Part shown: piece after piece, positions 1 to 8,175 of the stretch | How positions within the stretch are numbered: position 1 is the first letter of the stretch | Layout of the letters: each line of letters opens with the position of its first letter | Assembly (NCBI RefSeq): GCF_021730435.1 | Contig: NZ_JABWGX010000009.1 | Coordinates: 62,001 to 126,000 of the forward strand | Direction of reading: 5' to 3' | Length of the DNA: 64,000 bases | Source: Xanthobacter agilis | GTDB lineage: Bacteria; Pseudomonadota; Alphaproteobacteria; Rhizobiales; Xanthobacteraceae | The notes under the pieces: model-generated | Database searches by the model: none | What the model saw: the letters and a program-made list of their open reading frames with translations, nothing else | What the model was told of the DNA's origin: nothing | Program-made: the position numbers and the translations under genes

Positions 1-78
1 GGTCAGCAGGTTGTCGTTGTTTGTCTGGCAGCCGGCGACAAGAAGCGCGGCGCCGACGGTCATGGCGAAACGTTTCAT
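1..78 (-). CDS. flgH: FlgH, flagellar L-ring lipoprotein (N-terminal fragment)
   Basis: Only the first 26 codons are inside the window. They encode a lipoprotein signal peptide, MKRFAMTVGAALLVAGC, with a lipobox (LVAGC) whose cysteine at residue 17 would be acylated, then QTNNDN. FlgH forms the outer-membrane L-ring around the flagellar rod. The ATG overlaps the stop of motE (ATGA), which implies translational coupling at the end of the flgB-to-flgH operon. The identity rests on the lipobox together with the rhizobial order flgI-motE-flgH. The rest of the gene lies beyond the left edge. Confidence 0.8.
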   Translation of the reverse strand, partial: MKRFAMTVGAALLVAGCQTNNDNLLT

Positions 79-680
79 CCGGGACGCCCCTCCTGCGCCC
101 GGCGCGAGAGGCCGACCAGCGTGGAGGTCAGCCGTGCCGCGCGGGCAGGGTCGAACTCGTTCAGGATGGAGCTGGCCACCCGAGGGTTCAGCTTGGAGAG
201 CAGGGCCGCCGCCATGTCCTCGTTCATGGCGGCCATCTGCGCCGCGGCCGCATCCGGCCGCATCTGGGAGATCACCGCGACCAGGGATTCGTCGGCCTTC
301 TTGAGGAAGGCTTCGCGACGTTGCAGCCAGTCCTGGTATTCCGCCCGCTTCGCCTCAAGTTGAGCGATGCGCGCCTCGATTTCCTTCTCCATGGCCGCAA
401 GCGCCTCCTTCTGCCGCGCGAAACGCGCGTCGGCGGCGGCATCGGCGATATTGCGGCAGTATTGCGCGGCCTGCTCATCCCGCGCGGCGGCGGCGGGCGC
501 CGGCTGCGCGGCACCGGGTGCGCTCTGCGCTTGAGCCGGACTCGCGGCGCCGAGGACGGCAGCCAAGGCGAGAAGCGGCATGCCCCCAGCTGCGACCCGC
601 GCCGGGCGCCGGTCCGCGGCGCCGCCCGAACGGCGGGCCAATGCCGCCGTGACAAGTGTGGGCAGCGTGAGGTTCATCAT
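75..680 (-). CDS. motE: MotE-family periplasmic flagellar protein
   Basis: A 201-residue exported protein between flgI and flgH. In rhizobia MotE is a periplasmic chaperone that stabilises the motility protein MotC. An N-terminal hydrophobic signal segment (about residues 30-52, ending SPAQA) is followed by an Ala/Pro linker, a charged coiled coil (about 85-135, many Glu/Lys/Arg) and a C-terminal MgtE-N-like helical repeat (AALLSKLNPRVASSILNEF). The ATG at 680 is chosen because GGAGGGG sits just upstream; an ATG at 692 is possible. Its stop overlaps the start of flgH. motC is not in the window. Confidence 0.85.
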   Translation of the reverse strand: MMNLTLPTLVTAALARRSGGAADRRPARVAAGGMPLLALAAVLGAASPAQAQSAPGAAQPAPAAAARDEQAAQYCRNIADAAADARFARQKEALAAMEKEIEARIAQLEAKRAEYQDWLQRREAFLKKADESLVAVISQMRPDAAAAQMAAMNEDMAAALLSKLNPRVASSILNEFDPARAARLTSTLVGLSRRAQEGRPG

Positions 681-818
681 ACACCCCTCCATGCTGAGGA
701 CGCTGTTCCGCCCGAAGGCGAAAGCAGAGGATGAATCGTTCTAGGCGGACTGTCTTGCGCGACGCTGACCTTGATGCGGCGCGTCATGCCGCGGCGGGCT
801 CCACCGGAGTGCGGCGCA

Positions 819-1931
819 TTACTGGAACACAAGCTCGGCCTGAAGGGCCCCAGAGGTCTTCACCGCCTGGAGAATGGAGATGATGTCCGTGGGCTTGAGG
901 CCAAAACGATTGAGCCCGTTGACCAGGGACTGGAGGCTCGTTCCGCGCACGATGCCGATGGGCCCGCCACTCTCCTCCGCCGCGATGTCGGTGCGTGGCA
1001 CCACCACCGTCTCACCGAAGCTGTAGGGCATGGGCTGGGAGACCTCGGGGGTCTCGGTCACCTGAACGGTCAGGTTGCCCTGGGTGACGGCGAAGGTGGA
1101 AACCTGCACATTGCGGCCGATGACCACCGTTCCCGTGCGCTGGTCCACCACCACCCGCGCCGGCGTGTCGGGCTCGACCTGGAGGTCGCCGATCTCGGCG
1201 AGGAAACGCGCCGGATTCACGCGCTCGGGTCGCTGCACCACCACGGTGCGCAGGTCGATCTCGCGCGCGAGACGCTTGCCGTAGCGGGCCTGGGTATAGG
1301 CGTTGACCACGTCGGCAATGGCGGCGGCGGTGCGGAAATCCGGGTTGGTGAGGTCGAGGTAGAACTCCGGAAGCTCGCTGAGGCGACCGGGAACCTGCTT
1401 TTCCACCAAAGCGCCGTTGGCGATCCGGCCGGCGGTGGGCACGCCCTGGCTCAAGGTCTCCGCCTGTCCCGTGATCTGGATGCCCGAAACGAGCTGGCCC
1501 TGCGCGACCGCATAGACGATGCCGTCGGCGCCGTTGAGGGGGGTGACGAGCAGGGTGCCGCCGCGCAGCGAGGTGGCGTCGCCGAGGGAGGCGATGGTGA
1601 CGTCGATGCGTGTGCCGATGGCCGCGAAGGCGGGCAGGTTTGCGGTGACGGCCACAGCCGCCACGTTCTTCGCGCGGAGCGCGATGCCCTGCACGTTGAT
1701 GCCCATGCGATCGAGCATGGACTGCATCGCCTGCTCGGTAAACGGCGAATTGCGCAACGTGTCGCCGGTGCCTTGCAGGCCGATCACCAGCCCGTAGCCC
1801 ACCAGCAGGTTGTCGCGCACGCCCTGAATCGAGGAGATATCCTTGATGCGCGTCATGGCATGTGCAGGCTGCGCTGCGAAGCCGCACAGGCCGGCGAGAA
1901 TGACAATGGCGAGACGCAGCAAGACAGTCAT
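819..1931 (-). CDS. flgI: FlgI, flagellar P-ring protein
   Basis: A 370-residue periplasmic protein that polymerises into the P-ring around the distal rod in the peptidoglycan layer. A Sec signal peptide of about 25 residues (ending QPAHA) is followed directly by the family hallmark: RIKDISSIQGVRDN, then LVGYGLVIGLQGTGDT. The C terminus (GLKPTDIISILQAVKTSGALQAELV) is also typical, and the length is normal. Its ATG overlaps the stop of flgA (ATGA), placing it directly behind its assembly chaperone. About 140 bp separate its stop from motE. Confidence 0.97.
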   Translation of the reverse strand: MTVLLRLAIVILAGLCGFAAQPAHAMTRIKDISSIQGVRDNLLVGYGLVIGLQGTGDTLRNSPFTEQAMQSMLDRMGINVQGIALRAKNVAAVAVTANLPAFAAIGTRIDVTIASLGDATSLRGGTLLVTPLNGADGIVYAVAQGQLVSGIQITGQAETLSQGVPTAGRIANGALVEKQVPGRLSELPEFYLDLTNPDFRTAAAIADVVNAYTQARYGKRLAREIDLRTVVVQRPERVNPARFLAEIGDLQVEPDTPARVVVDQRTGTVVIGRNVQVSTFAVTQGNLTVQVTETPEVSQPMPYSFGETVVVPRTDIAAEESGGPIGIVRGTSLQSLVNGLNRFGLKPTDIISILQAVKTSGALQAELVFQ

Positions 1932-2512
1932 CTCATCTTGATCCTGACGGAACCATCGGCCTGGACCTCGCCGATGATGATCTGGCCACTGTCGATGTTC
2001 TTGAGCCGGACGATGGCGCCGGCGGAGCCCGATTCCAGTGGGGTCGCGTAACCGGAGATATGGAGGCCACCTTCCTTCAGAATCACGCGGGCGGTGACAC
2101 CCTTGGTCACCATGATGGCGTCCGTGACGGAACTCATGGAGATGGGAACACCCGCCGGCAACACCCGACGCGCCACCTTGCCCGCCAGCGCATCGGCGCG
2201 CGGGGCGTACATGCCGCTTTCAACCACGTTGCGTGGCGCGGGCCGGTCGGTCAGGACCGCCGGGGTCAGTGCATCGCCGGGATAAAGGGTCACGCTGGGA
2301 ACCGGCAGGGTCAGGTTGAGCTGGGCGGCGGAAGTTTCCGCTCCGGCGCTCAAACCCGGTGCGGATGGCGCGCCGGCATGCTGGTCGCCTTGCGCGCTCC
2401 GCTCCGCCTCCGCCTGCGTCGCGAGCGCCGAGATGCTCTGCGCCCGCCCGGCTCCACAGCCGAGGGCGAGGGCCATGGCGAGGCAGGGCAGGAAGGCGGT
2501 GCGCGCGCGCAT
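1928..2512 (-). CDS. flgA: FlgA, P-ring assembly chaperone
   Basis: A 194-residue exported protein required for P-ring assembly from FlgI subunits in the periplasm. A signal peptide covers about residues 1-25 (ending GRAQS). The C-terminal half is a SAF-type domain, with a proline-rich approach (VLTDRPAPRNVVESGMYAPRADALAG) and the typical segments GVPISMSSVTDAIMVTKG and ATPLESGSAGAIVRLKN. It is translationally coupled on both sides: TGATG with flgG upstream and ATGA with flgI downstream. Confidence 0.93.
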   Translation of the reverse strand: MRARTAFLPCLAMALALGCGAGRAQSISALATQAEAERSAQGDQHAGAPSAPGLSAGAETSAAQLNLTLPVPSVTLYPGDALTPAVLTDRPAPRNVVESGMYAPRADALAGKVARRVLPAGVPISMSSVTDAIMVTKGVTARVILKEGGLHISGYATPLESGSAGAIVRLKNIDSGQIIIGEVQADGSVRIKMR

Positions 2513-3300
2513 CAGCGGATGCCCGTGGAGACGATCTTCGACATTTCGTCGGCGGCCTGGATCACCTTCGAGTTCATCTCGTAGGCGCGCTGGGCCTGGA
2601 TCAGGTTGGTGATCTCCTTCACCGGATCGACGTTGGAGCTTTCCAGATAGCCCTGCGTGATGGCACCGAAGCCGACATCGCCGGCGACCCCTTCCACCGG
2701 CTGACCGGATGCGGGCGTCTCGCGGTAGAGATTGTCGCCGAGCGGCTCAAGGCCGGAATCGTTGGCGAAGGTCGCCAGCTGAAACTGGCCGATGAGCTGC
2801 GGCGCGGTCTGATTCGAAAGCTGGGCATAGACCTGCCCGGATTCGTTTATGACGATGCTGCTGGCATTGGTGGGCAGCGTCATCGCCGGGTTCACCGTGT
2901 AGCCATCCGCCGTCACCAGCTGACCGGTGGAGCTGCGGTTGAAGCTGCCGGCGCGGGTGTAGAGCGTCTCGCCGTTCGGGCTCGTAACCTCGAACCAACC
3001 GTGCCCGTTGATGGCCACGTCGAGCGGGTTGGAGGTCTGCGACAGCTCACCCTGGATATGCAGGTTGCGGATGCCGATGGTGCGCACGCCGAGACCGACG
3101 AGAGCGCCCTCGGGCACCGGCTCGGCGCCGTCCTGGTTCGGCACGCCGCGGGCGCGCTCGGCCTGGTAGAGCAGGTCGGTGAACTCAGCGCGGGCCCGCT
3201 TGAAGCCGGTGGTGCTGATATTCGCGATGTTGTTCGCGATCACCTCGACGTTCGTCTGCTGGGCCGACATGCCGGTGGCGGCGATGGCAAGCGCTCTCAT
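2512..3300 (-). CDS. flgG: FlgG, flagellar distal rod protein
   Basis: A 262-residue rod protein, the standard length. The N terminus carries the rod/hook signature [23 protein letters not shown], and the C terminus carries the matching heptad segment ([30 protein letters not shown]) used in axial-protein packing. FlgG forms the distal rod that connects the hook to the basal body through the L and P rings and is exported by the flagellar type III apparatus. It lies 18 bp downstream of fliE and overlaps flgA. Confidence 0.97.
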   Translation of the reverse strand: MRALAIAATGMSAQQTNVEVIANNIANISTTGFKRARAEFTDLLYQAERARGVPNQDGAEPVPEGALVGLGVRTIGIRNLHIQGELSQTSNPLDVAINGHGWFEVTSPNGETLYTRAGSFNRSSTGQLVTADGYTVNPAMTLPTNASSIVINESGQVYAQLSNQTAPQLIGQFQLATFANDSGLEPLGDNLYRETPASGQPVEGVAGDVGFGAITQGYLESSNVDPVKEITNLIQAQRAYEMNSKVIQAADEMSKIVSTGIR

Positions 3301-3318
3301 GATGGCTCCCTCGAGACG

Positions 3319-3660
3319 TCAGATGGTCATCCGGCTGATTTCTTGATAGGCGGCGACGACCTTGTCGCGCACCGAGATCGCGGTCTGCAGGCTCTGTTCC
3401 GCGTTCATCACGGCTTCAACCACCTGCTGAACCGAGGCGCGGCCGTTGATGCCCATGATCGAGGTCGCCTCGCTGGTCTTCAGCGTGTCCACGGTGTCGG
3501 ACGACATGCGTGCGAGCATGGTGGAAAAATCCGTGCCGTCCACGCCGGAGGTTCCCTGCGCGCCACCGGTCGCAGCGGTCTCCATCTGCGTATTGCTGCG
3601 GCTGAGCGACACGCCACCCGTCGAGGTGCTGGAAGTCGAGAAGTTGACGGAGCTGATCAT
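3319..3660 (-). CDS. fliE: FliE, flagellar hook-basal body adaptor
   Basis: A 113-residue protein that joins the MS-ring to the proximal rod. The C-terminal half has the family pattern, including [20 protein letters not shown] and [17 protein letters not shown], with the final residues MTI. The N-terminal third is Ser/Thr-rich and low in complexity, as in other FliE proteins. It is coupled to flgC by an ATGA overlap (start 3660, flgC stop 3657). Confidence 0.93.
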   Translation of the reverse strand: MISSVNFSTSSTSTGGVSLSRSNTQMETAATGGAQGTSGVDGTDFSTMLARMSSDTVDTLKTSEATSIMGINGRASVQQVVEAVMNAEQSLQTAISVRDKVVAAYQEISRMTI

Positions 3661-4085
3661 GACGACGTCCTCAGCAGGTCGATGGTCATGGCGACCATGG
3701 ACCGGGCTTGCTTGATCATCTGAAGATTGGCCTCGTAAGTGCGGCTGGCTTCCCGCATGTCAGCCATTTCCACGAGCGGGTTCACGTTCGGCATCATCAC
3801 CCGGCCCTTCTCGTCGGCGGCCGGATTGCCTGGTTCGTACTCGGTGCGGAACGGCGTGCTGTCGACGCCGGTGTTCTTCACACGAACCCGCGAGACGCCC
3901 ATGGCGCGGTCCAGCTCCGCCGTGAACTGGACGGTCTTGCGGGCATAAGGCTCCGCGCCGGGCGTGGAGCCGGTGGAACTGGCGTTCGCGATGTTTTCCG
4001 CAACGATCCGCATGCGCGTGGACTGGGCTTCGAGCCCGCTGCCGGCAATGCGCGTTGCGGCTTTGAGGGGATCGATCACGGTCAT
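3657..4085 (-). CDS. flgC: FlgC, flagellar proximal rod protein
   Basis: A 142-residue proximal-rod subunit. The start at 4085 gives [19 protein letters not shown] followed by the axial-protein motif [16 protein letters not shown]. The C terminus ([23 protein letters not shown], then [13 protein letters not shown]) is diagnostic of FlgC. The frame stays open upstream to 4517, but that extension overlaps flgB completely and has no FlgC character, so it is excluded. Its ATG overlaps the flgB stop and its stop overlaps the fliE start, so flgB-flgC-fliE are tightly coupled. Confidence 0.96.
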   Translation of the reverse strand: MTVIDPLKAATRIAGSGLEAQSTRMRIVAENIANASSTGSTPGAEPYARKTVQFTAELDRAMGVSRVRVKNTGVDSTPFRTEYEPGNPAADEKGRVMMPNVNPLVEMADMREASRTYEANLQMIKQARSMVAMTIDLLRTSS

Positions 4086-4459
4086 TTGAGGCTCGCGAGG
4101 ATCATGCGGTTGAAGGTGCGGACGATGGTGGTGTCGAGGGTGAAGGATGAATTCACCTCGTTCGCTTTCATCATCTCCTGCTCGATGCTCACGGAATTGC
4201 CGGAATTGTTGACGCCCCAGGCATCCTTGGCCGAAAGCGTACGGGTCGGCACGTCCACCGACGGCGCCGCGAGATGGCTCTCGGAGGTGCGGGCGACGTT
4301 CAGTTGTGTCTGATTGAGCACGGCATCGAACGCTGCCGCATCCACCGCCTTGTAGCCGGGTGTATTGGCGTTCGCGATGTTGCCCGCGATGGCGGCTTGG
4401 CGCACCGACGCCCATTGCGAATGGCGGGATGCAAGGCCGAACAGGTAGAGAGGCTGCAT
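4082..4459 (-). CDS. flgB: FlgB, flagellar proximal rod protein
   Basis: A 125-residue rod protein that begins [16 protein letters not shown], continues with the axial signature [21 protein letters not shown], and ends with a helical C terminus ([18 protein letters not shown]). It forms part of the proximal rod with FlgC and FlgF. It is the first gene of the coupled flgB-flgC-fliE-flgG-flgA-flgI-motE-flgH run. The 136 bp upstream (4460-4595) is the likely place for its promoter or leader, although the run may also be read through from flhB. Confidence 0.95.
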   Translation of the reverse strand: MQPLYLFGLASRHSQWASVRQAAIAGNIANANTPGYKAVDAAAFDAVLNQTQLNVARTSESHLAAPSVDVPTRTLSAKDAWGVNNSGNSVSIEQEMMKANEVNSSFTLDTTIVRTFNRMILASLK

Positions 4460-4595
4460 GGCGATCTCCGCGAAGCGACTCCCGGCGCGTTCTGCATGGA
4501 CAATCTCGGCGGATCACCCCGTTACAGGCAAATGCCGCGAGTTCATCTTCGCCTTCTACCGGGTGAGGCTTGCTTGAAGCTGATGATCGCGATCC

Positions 4596-5051
4596 CTAGG
4601 TCGGCGCGCGGGAATCCTCGAGGGCCGCGCGCAGCAGGGCGAGGCTTTCCTCGTGGCTGGTGCAGTGTGCGCGGAAATCGATGCCGTCGATCGCAACGCC
4701 GACCGAGGTGGCTTCGAAGACCAGCTTGAAATAGACCGAGAGCGTCGTGTGATGAAACTCCAGGTCGAGGCTGACGGTCGGCGGACGGCCCCAATCGGAT
4801 TGGGTTATGGCATGTCGCCCATAACGCAGCGCGCCGGGTTTCAGCGTCAACTCCGCCGACGAATCGACGATGTCTTCGATATTGCTGGCTTGCCCGGCGT
4901 TGATATAGCCGATGAGCAGGCCGGCTTCGGTGAAGAACAGTTCGGCGATCACGCCACGCAGTGCTGTGGCGAGGAGCGTCTCGAAGGCTTGCGCCTCCAG
5001 CTCGGTATTGCCGTCTAGAGGCAAAAAGTGTCGGTGGCTATTTGGGACCAT
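4596..5051 (-). CDS. Hypothetical protein between flhB and flgB
   Basis: A 151-residue protein that I do not recognise. The start at 5051 (MVPNSHRHFLPLDG) overlaps the 3' end of flhB by 14 bp, a layout that suggests co-translation; the frame also stays open to an ATG at 5141, deeper inside flhB. It has no signal peptide or membrane segment. The sequence is mixed alpha/beta: a helical stretch (LEAQAFETLLATALRGVIAE), then alternating beta-like segments (VSLDLEFHHTTLSVYFKLVF, TSVGVAIDGIDF) and an acidic C-terminal helix. Its location inside the flagellar run suggests a motility-associated cytoplasmic factor; that is inference. Confidence 0.7.
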   Translation of the reverse strand: MVPNSHRHFLPLDGNTELEAQAFETLLATALRGVIAELFFTEAGLLIGYINAGQASNIEDIVDSSAELTLKPGALRYGRHAITQSDWGRPPTVSLDLEFHHTTLSVYFKLVFEATSVGVAIDGIDFRAHCTSHEESLALLRAALEDSRAPT

Positions 5052-6114
5052 TGGAGCGTTTCGAATATATGAAGTGAAGGACCTGGGCCACTGGACGGTA
5101 AAATTCACGCGGAATCCATTGGTCCACTTCGACGGCGTCATACATGGCCCGGGCGAGGGCGCGGTCTTCCACCACCGGGATGGCGTTGTGTTCCGCGATT
5201 TCTCTGATCTTCAGGGCCACAAGATCAAGGCCTTTTGCAAGAACGAACGGTGCGCCACCGAGGTCGCGGTCGTACTTCAGGGCGATGGCATAGTGGGTGG
5301 GATTGGCGATGACCACGGTGGCTTTCGGCACCGCCGTCATCATCCGGTGGCGGGCGCGCTGGCGGGCGACGGCGCGCATGCGGGCCTTCACGAACGGATC
5401 GCCTTCCGCCTGCTTGACCTCGTCCTTCACTTCCTGGCGGCTCATGCGCAGCTCGGTCTTCCAGTGCACCCGCGACCACACCAGGTCGGCGCCCACCAGG
5501 ACGATGGTGGCCACGCACACCGCGGAAACCAGACGCATGGCGAGTTGCAGCACTGCCGCCGGCAGCAGCAGAGGATCCGTGAGCATGGCATCCACAAGCC
5601 GATGCTCTTCCCAATAGAGTACAAGGCCGGCAACGAGGCCCACGGCGAACAGCTTGAACAGAGCCTTGCCGAATTCGATCTGTCCTTGAATGCCGAACAG
5701 CCGCTTGAAGCCGGAAGCGGGCGACACCCGATCCCATTTCGGGGAGATGCGTTCAGCCACCATCGAGGGGACATTCTGGAACACGGCCGCCACCAGACCG
5801 GCCATGGCGAGAATGATGATCATCGGCGTCAGGAAACGTCCGGCGACCAGCATGGTGTCCCAGAGCAGGTCGATCGCGTCGCTGCCGTATTCCAGACGGA
5901 ACCCGCCGGGGTCGTCGATCAGCCTGGCGAGATCGTCGGTCAGAAGGCGCGCCGGCGCGGCCACGAAAAAGGTCAGGCAGGCGAGCACGCCGAGCAGCGA
6001 GGCGAACAACGTCGCCTCCCGGGAGAACGGCACATTGCCCTTCTCCAGGGCGTCGGAGATCTTCTTCTCCGAAGCGTCCTCGGTTTTACTCTCCTTGTCC
6101 TGTTCCTCTGCCAT
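5038..6114 (-). CDS. flhB: FlhB, flagellar type III export switch protein
   Basis: A 358-residue inner-membrane component of the flagellar export gate. The acidic/lysine-rich N terminus (MAEEQDKESKTEDASEKKISDAL) is typical. Four hydrophobic segments follow, then a cytoplasmic domain with the autocleavage motif NPTH (in VVIANPTHYAIALKYD, about residue 270). Self-cleavage between Asn and Pro switches export from rod/hook to filament substrates. The length matches the family. It lies 340 bp downstream of fliG and overlaps the next gene by 14 bp. Confidence 0.97.
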   Translation of the reverse strand: MAEEQDKESKTEDASEKKISDALEKGNVPFSREATLFASLLGVLACLTFFVAAPARLLTDDLARLIDDPGGFRLEYGSDAIDLLWDTMLVAGRFLTPMIIILAMAGLVAAVFQNVPSMVAERISPKWDRVSPASGFKRLFGIQGQIEFGKALFKLFAVGLVAGLVLYWEEHRLVDAMLTDPLLLPAAVLQLAMRLVSAVCVATIVLVGADLVWSRVHWKTELRMSRQEVKDEVKQAEGDPFVKARMRAVARQRARHRMMTAVPKATVVIANPTHYAIALKYDRDLGGAPFVLAKGLDLVALKIREIAEHNAIPVVEDRALARAMYDAVEVDQWIPREFYRPVAQVLHFIYSKRSNGPK

Positions 6115-6454
6115 GACCCCCCATCCCGTTTAACCGCCGTCCGTCGTCTCGCCCGATCCCATGGCACATGCGCCGCACATGCGCCGCGTGTCGCGCCGTG
6201 CTGCGCCGCCGCACCAGAACGCCGAACGACGCCATGGCCGTGCGCCCGGCCGTGGAGCCGGGCCGGTCTTGCCGGAGCGGGTCGATATAGGGACACCGCT
6301 CCAAAACGCGCGCCTCAATCTCCTGTTCCCGCCGGTGCCAGCCGGATGTCCCTGCCCCGCCCGTTGGCCACCTGCGTCCGCATCGGCTCGCCGCAGGTCT
6401 TGTGCTCAGACAATTTCCGCGCGCGGAGCCCGCGCCGTTTTGTGTGGAACGTCT
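6115..6454. other. Intergenic region between fliG and flhB, no gene seen
   Basis: This 340-bp GC-rich stretch holds several overlapping open frames but none with recognisable protein features. It includes repeated ATGCGCCGC-type runs around 6165-6190. A short inverted repeat near 6418-6437 (GCGCG..CGCGC around GGCTC) lies just past the fliG stop and could be a weak terminator without a T-run. The length and position fit a promoter or leader for flhB, but I see no clear -35/-10 pair. Confidence 0.4.
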
Positions 6455-7480
6455 CTAACGCACATAAGAATCTTCGTCGCTGTCGCTGTTGAGCTCGATC
6501 TCGCCTCGGCCGGCCATGTCGAGGGCGAGGTCGGTGATGGTGCGACGCGCCTCGGTGACCTCGCGGGTCGGCACCGGCTCGCCGCTCGCCATCTCCTGCT
6601 CCACCATGCGACGGATGCGGGCGCCGAGAGACTGCAGGATCATCTCCCGGAAGTCGCGGTCGGTTCCCTTCAGGGCCAGCACCAGCTTGTCGGTGGGGAC
6701 CTGGTCGAACAGCGAGGTGCGGGCGCGCGGCGTGAGCTTGACGATGTCGTCGAAGGTGAAGAGCAGGCCCTTCAGGATCTCGGCGGACTTCGGCCGGGTA
6801 TGCGCCAGGCTCGACAGCACGATCTCCATGTCGTCGCGATCCATCTTGTTGATGATGTCGGCCATGCGGGCATGGGGATCGGCGCCGGCGTTGCGCGAGA
6901 AGTTCATCATGAAATCCTCGTACACGGTCCGTTCGATCACCTGCATGGTCGCGTCGACAATGGGCTTGAAGGTGAGCATGCGGCGCAGGATGCCGTTTCG
7001 CCGTTCCTCGGGAATGAAGCTCATCACCTTGGCGGCGCAGGCCGGACGCACCTTCGAGAGCATCAGGGCGGCGGTCTGCGGATGCTCCTTGGCGATGTAG
7101 GTGGCGAGGATGCTCTCCGACACCGTCGAGATGCGCTCCCAAATGGAGTGGTTCGCCGTGCCGAGCAACTCGGCCATGATATCGGCGATCTGTTCCGGGG
7201 GCAGGACGCCGCTCAGCAGCCGCTCCACGTCCGATGCCGTGCCCATCAGGCTGGCGCCCGATGCGAACTGGGCCGCGAAATCCTCGACGATCGCCTCGAT
7301 TTGCGTGGGTGTGACGGATTTCAGCTGCGCCATCGAGCGCGTGATGAGCTTGATCTCGTCCGGATCGAAATGCTTCAGCAGACGGTTCGCCGTCGGCGGG
7401 CCCATGGTCATGAGGACCGCGGCCACCTTGTCGGTCCCGTGCAAGGGGCGCGATTTCCCCGGAGTCGGCGTCGTCGCCAT
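6455..7480 (-). CDS. fliG: FliG, flagellar motor switch protein
   Basis: A 341-residue C-ring protein, normal in length. It begins GTDKVAAVLMTMGPPTANRLL, has the central EHPQTAALMLSKV segment that contacts FliM, and a C-terminal domain with the charged torque helix region (SLFDQVPTDKLVLALKGTDRDFREMILQSLG). FliG transmits stator torque and takes part in direction or speed switching. It follows fliN with 13 bp between them, giving the operon order motA-fliM-orf-fliN-fliG. Confidence 0.97.
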   Translation of the reverse strand: MATTPTPGKSRPLHGTDKVAAVLMTMGPPTANRLLKHFDPDEIKLITRSMAQLKSVTPTQIEAIVEDFAAQFASGASLMGTASDVERLLSGVLPPEQIADIMAELLGTANHSIWERISTVSESILATYIAKEHPQTAALMLSKVRPACAAKVMSFIPEERRNGILRRMLTFKPIVDATMQVIERTVYEDFMMNFSRNAGADPHARMADIINKMDRDDMEIVLSSLAHTRPKSAEILKGLLFTFDDIVKLTPRARTSLFDQVPTDKLVLALKGTDRDFREMILQSLGARIRRMVEQEMASGEPVPTREVTEARRTITDLALDMAGRGEIELNSDSDEDSYVR

Positions 7481-7493
7481 GGACCTGTCTCCG

Positions 7494-7847
7494 TCAGGCT
7501 TCGTCGGTGCCGCCCGGGCCGACGATCTCCGTCAGGGAGACGCCGAAGCGCGAGCTGTCGTCCTCGACCACCATCACTTCGCCGCGGGCGATGATGCGTC
7601 CGTTCACCACCACGTCCACCGGCTCGCCCACCCGATGGTCGAGCGGCACCACGGCGCCGCGGCCGAGCTTCAGGAGGCTGGAAACCGGCATGGTCGCGGA
7701 ACCCAGCACCACCTGGAGCTGAACCGGAATGCGCTTGACCGCATCGAGGCCGCGGCCGCCGAGGGTCTCGTCGGGCTCGGTTCCGGGAGCTGAGGAGAGC
7801 AGCACTTCGTCGAGGTCTGCGGCGTTCTTGTTGTCGGTGTCGGCCAT
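7494..7847 (-). CDS. fliN: FliN, flagellar motor switch protein
   Basis: A 117-residue C-ring protein. An acidic N-terminal tail is followed by the SpoA domain, visible as IPVQLQVVLGSATMPVSSLLKLGRGAVVPLDHRVGEPVDVVVNG split over the core, then GRIIARGEVMVVEDDSSRFGVSLTEIV. FliN forms the base of the C-ring with FliM and docks FliH during export. It lies between the DUF6468-like gene and fliG. Confidence 0.97.
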   Translation of the reverse strand: MADTDNKNAADLDEVLLSSAPGTEPDETLGGRGLDAVKRIPVQLQVVLGSATMPVSSLLKLGRGAVVPLDHRVGEPVDVVVNGRIIARGEVMVVEDDSSRFGVSLTEIVGPGGTDEA

Positions 7848-7878
7848 GGCGTCCTCTGGAGCAGAAGGGAGGATGTTA

Positions 7879-8175
7879 TCAGTGCTGCTTCACTTTCGCG
7901 CCGGGGATCCCGGCACGGGCATCGAGCTCGGCGATAACGCCATGGGCGTCTTCGATGCGGCTCGACAGCTTGGTCAGCACCTCGCGTCCGTCGCTGCTGA
8001 AGGTTTGAAGGGAATCGCGCGCCGCGGTCAGCGCCTTGGCCGCGTCCTCCAGCGCCCGGCCGTAGTCGGCGTTCAGCCGGTCCAGCCGCGACAGCCGCCG
8101 ATAGAGCATGACCACGCACACCGTCGTGGCAACCAGCGCAGCGAGCAGCAGAATATCAACGGGGTAGGATATCAT
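7879..8175 (-). CDS. Small membrane-anchored coiled-coil protein (DUF6468-like) downstream of fliM
   Basis: A 98-residue protein starting at the ATG at 8175 (MISYPVDILLLAALVATTVC), overlapping the 3' end of fliM by 20 bp. Residues 7-27 form one membrane segment, followed by a predicted coiled coil rich in Leu/Arg/Asp (RRLSRLDRLNADYGRALEDA) and a short basic tail (PGAKVKQH). Alphaproteobacterial flagellar clusters often carry a DUF6468 protein of this layout beside fliM, and the match is by layout and position rather than any catalytic motif. Function unknown; it may act near the C-ring or stator. Confidence 0.75.
   Translation of the reverse strand: MISYPVDILLLAALVATTVCVVMLYRRLSRLDRLNADYGRALEDAAKALTAARDSLQTFSSDGREVLTKLSSRIEDAHGVIAELDARAGIPGAKVKQH

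Noticed and set aside
3657-4517. 286-codon reading of flgC with a long N-terminal extension
   Set aside because: The extension overlaps flgB completely in another frame; the true FlgC N terminus begins at 4085.
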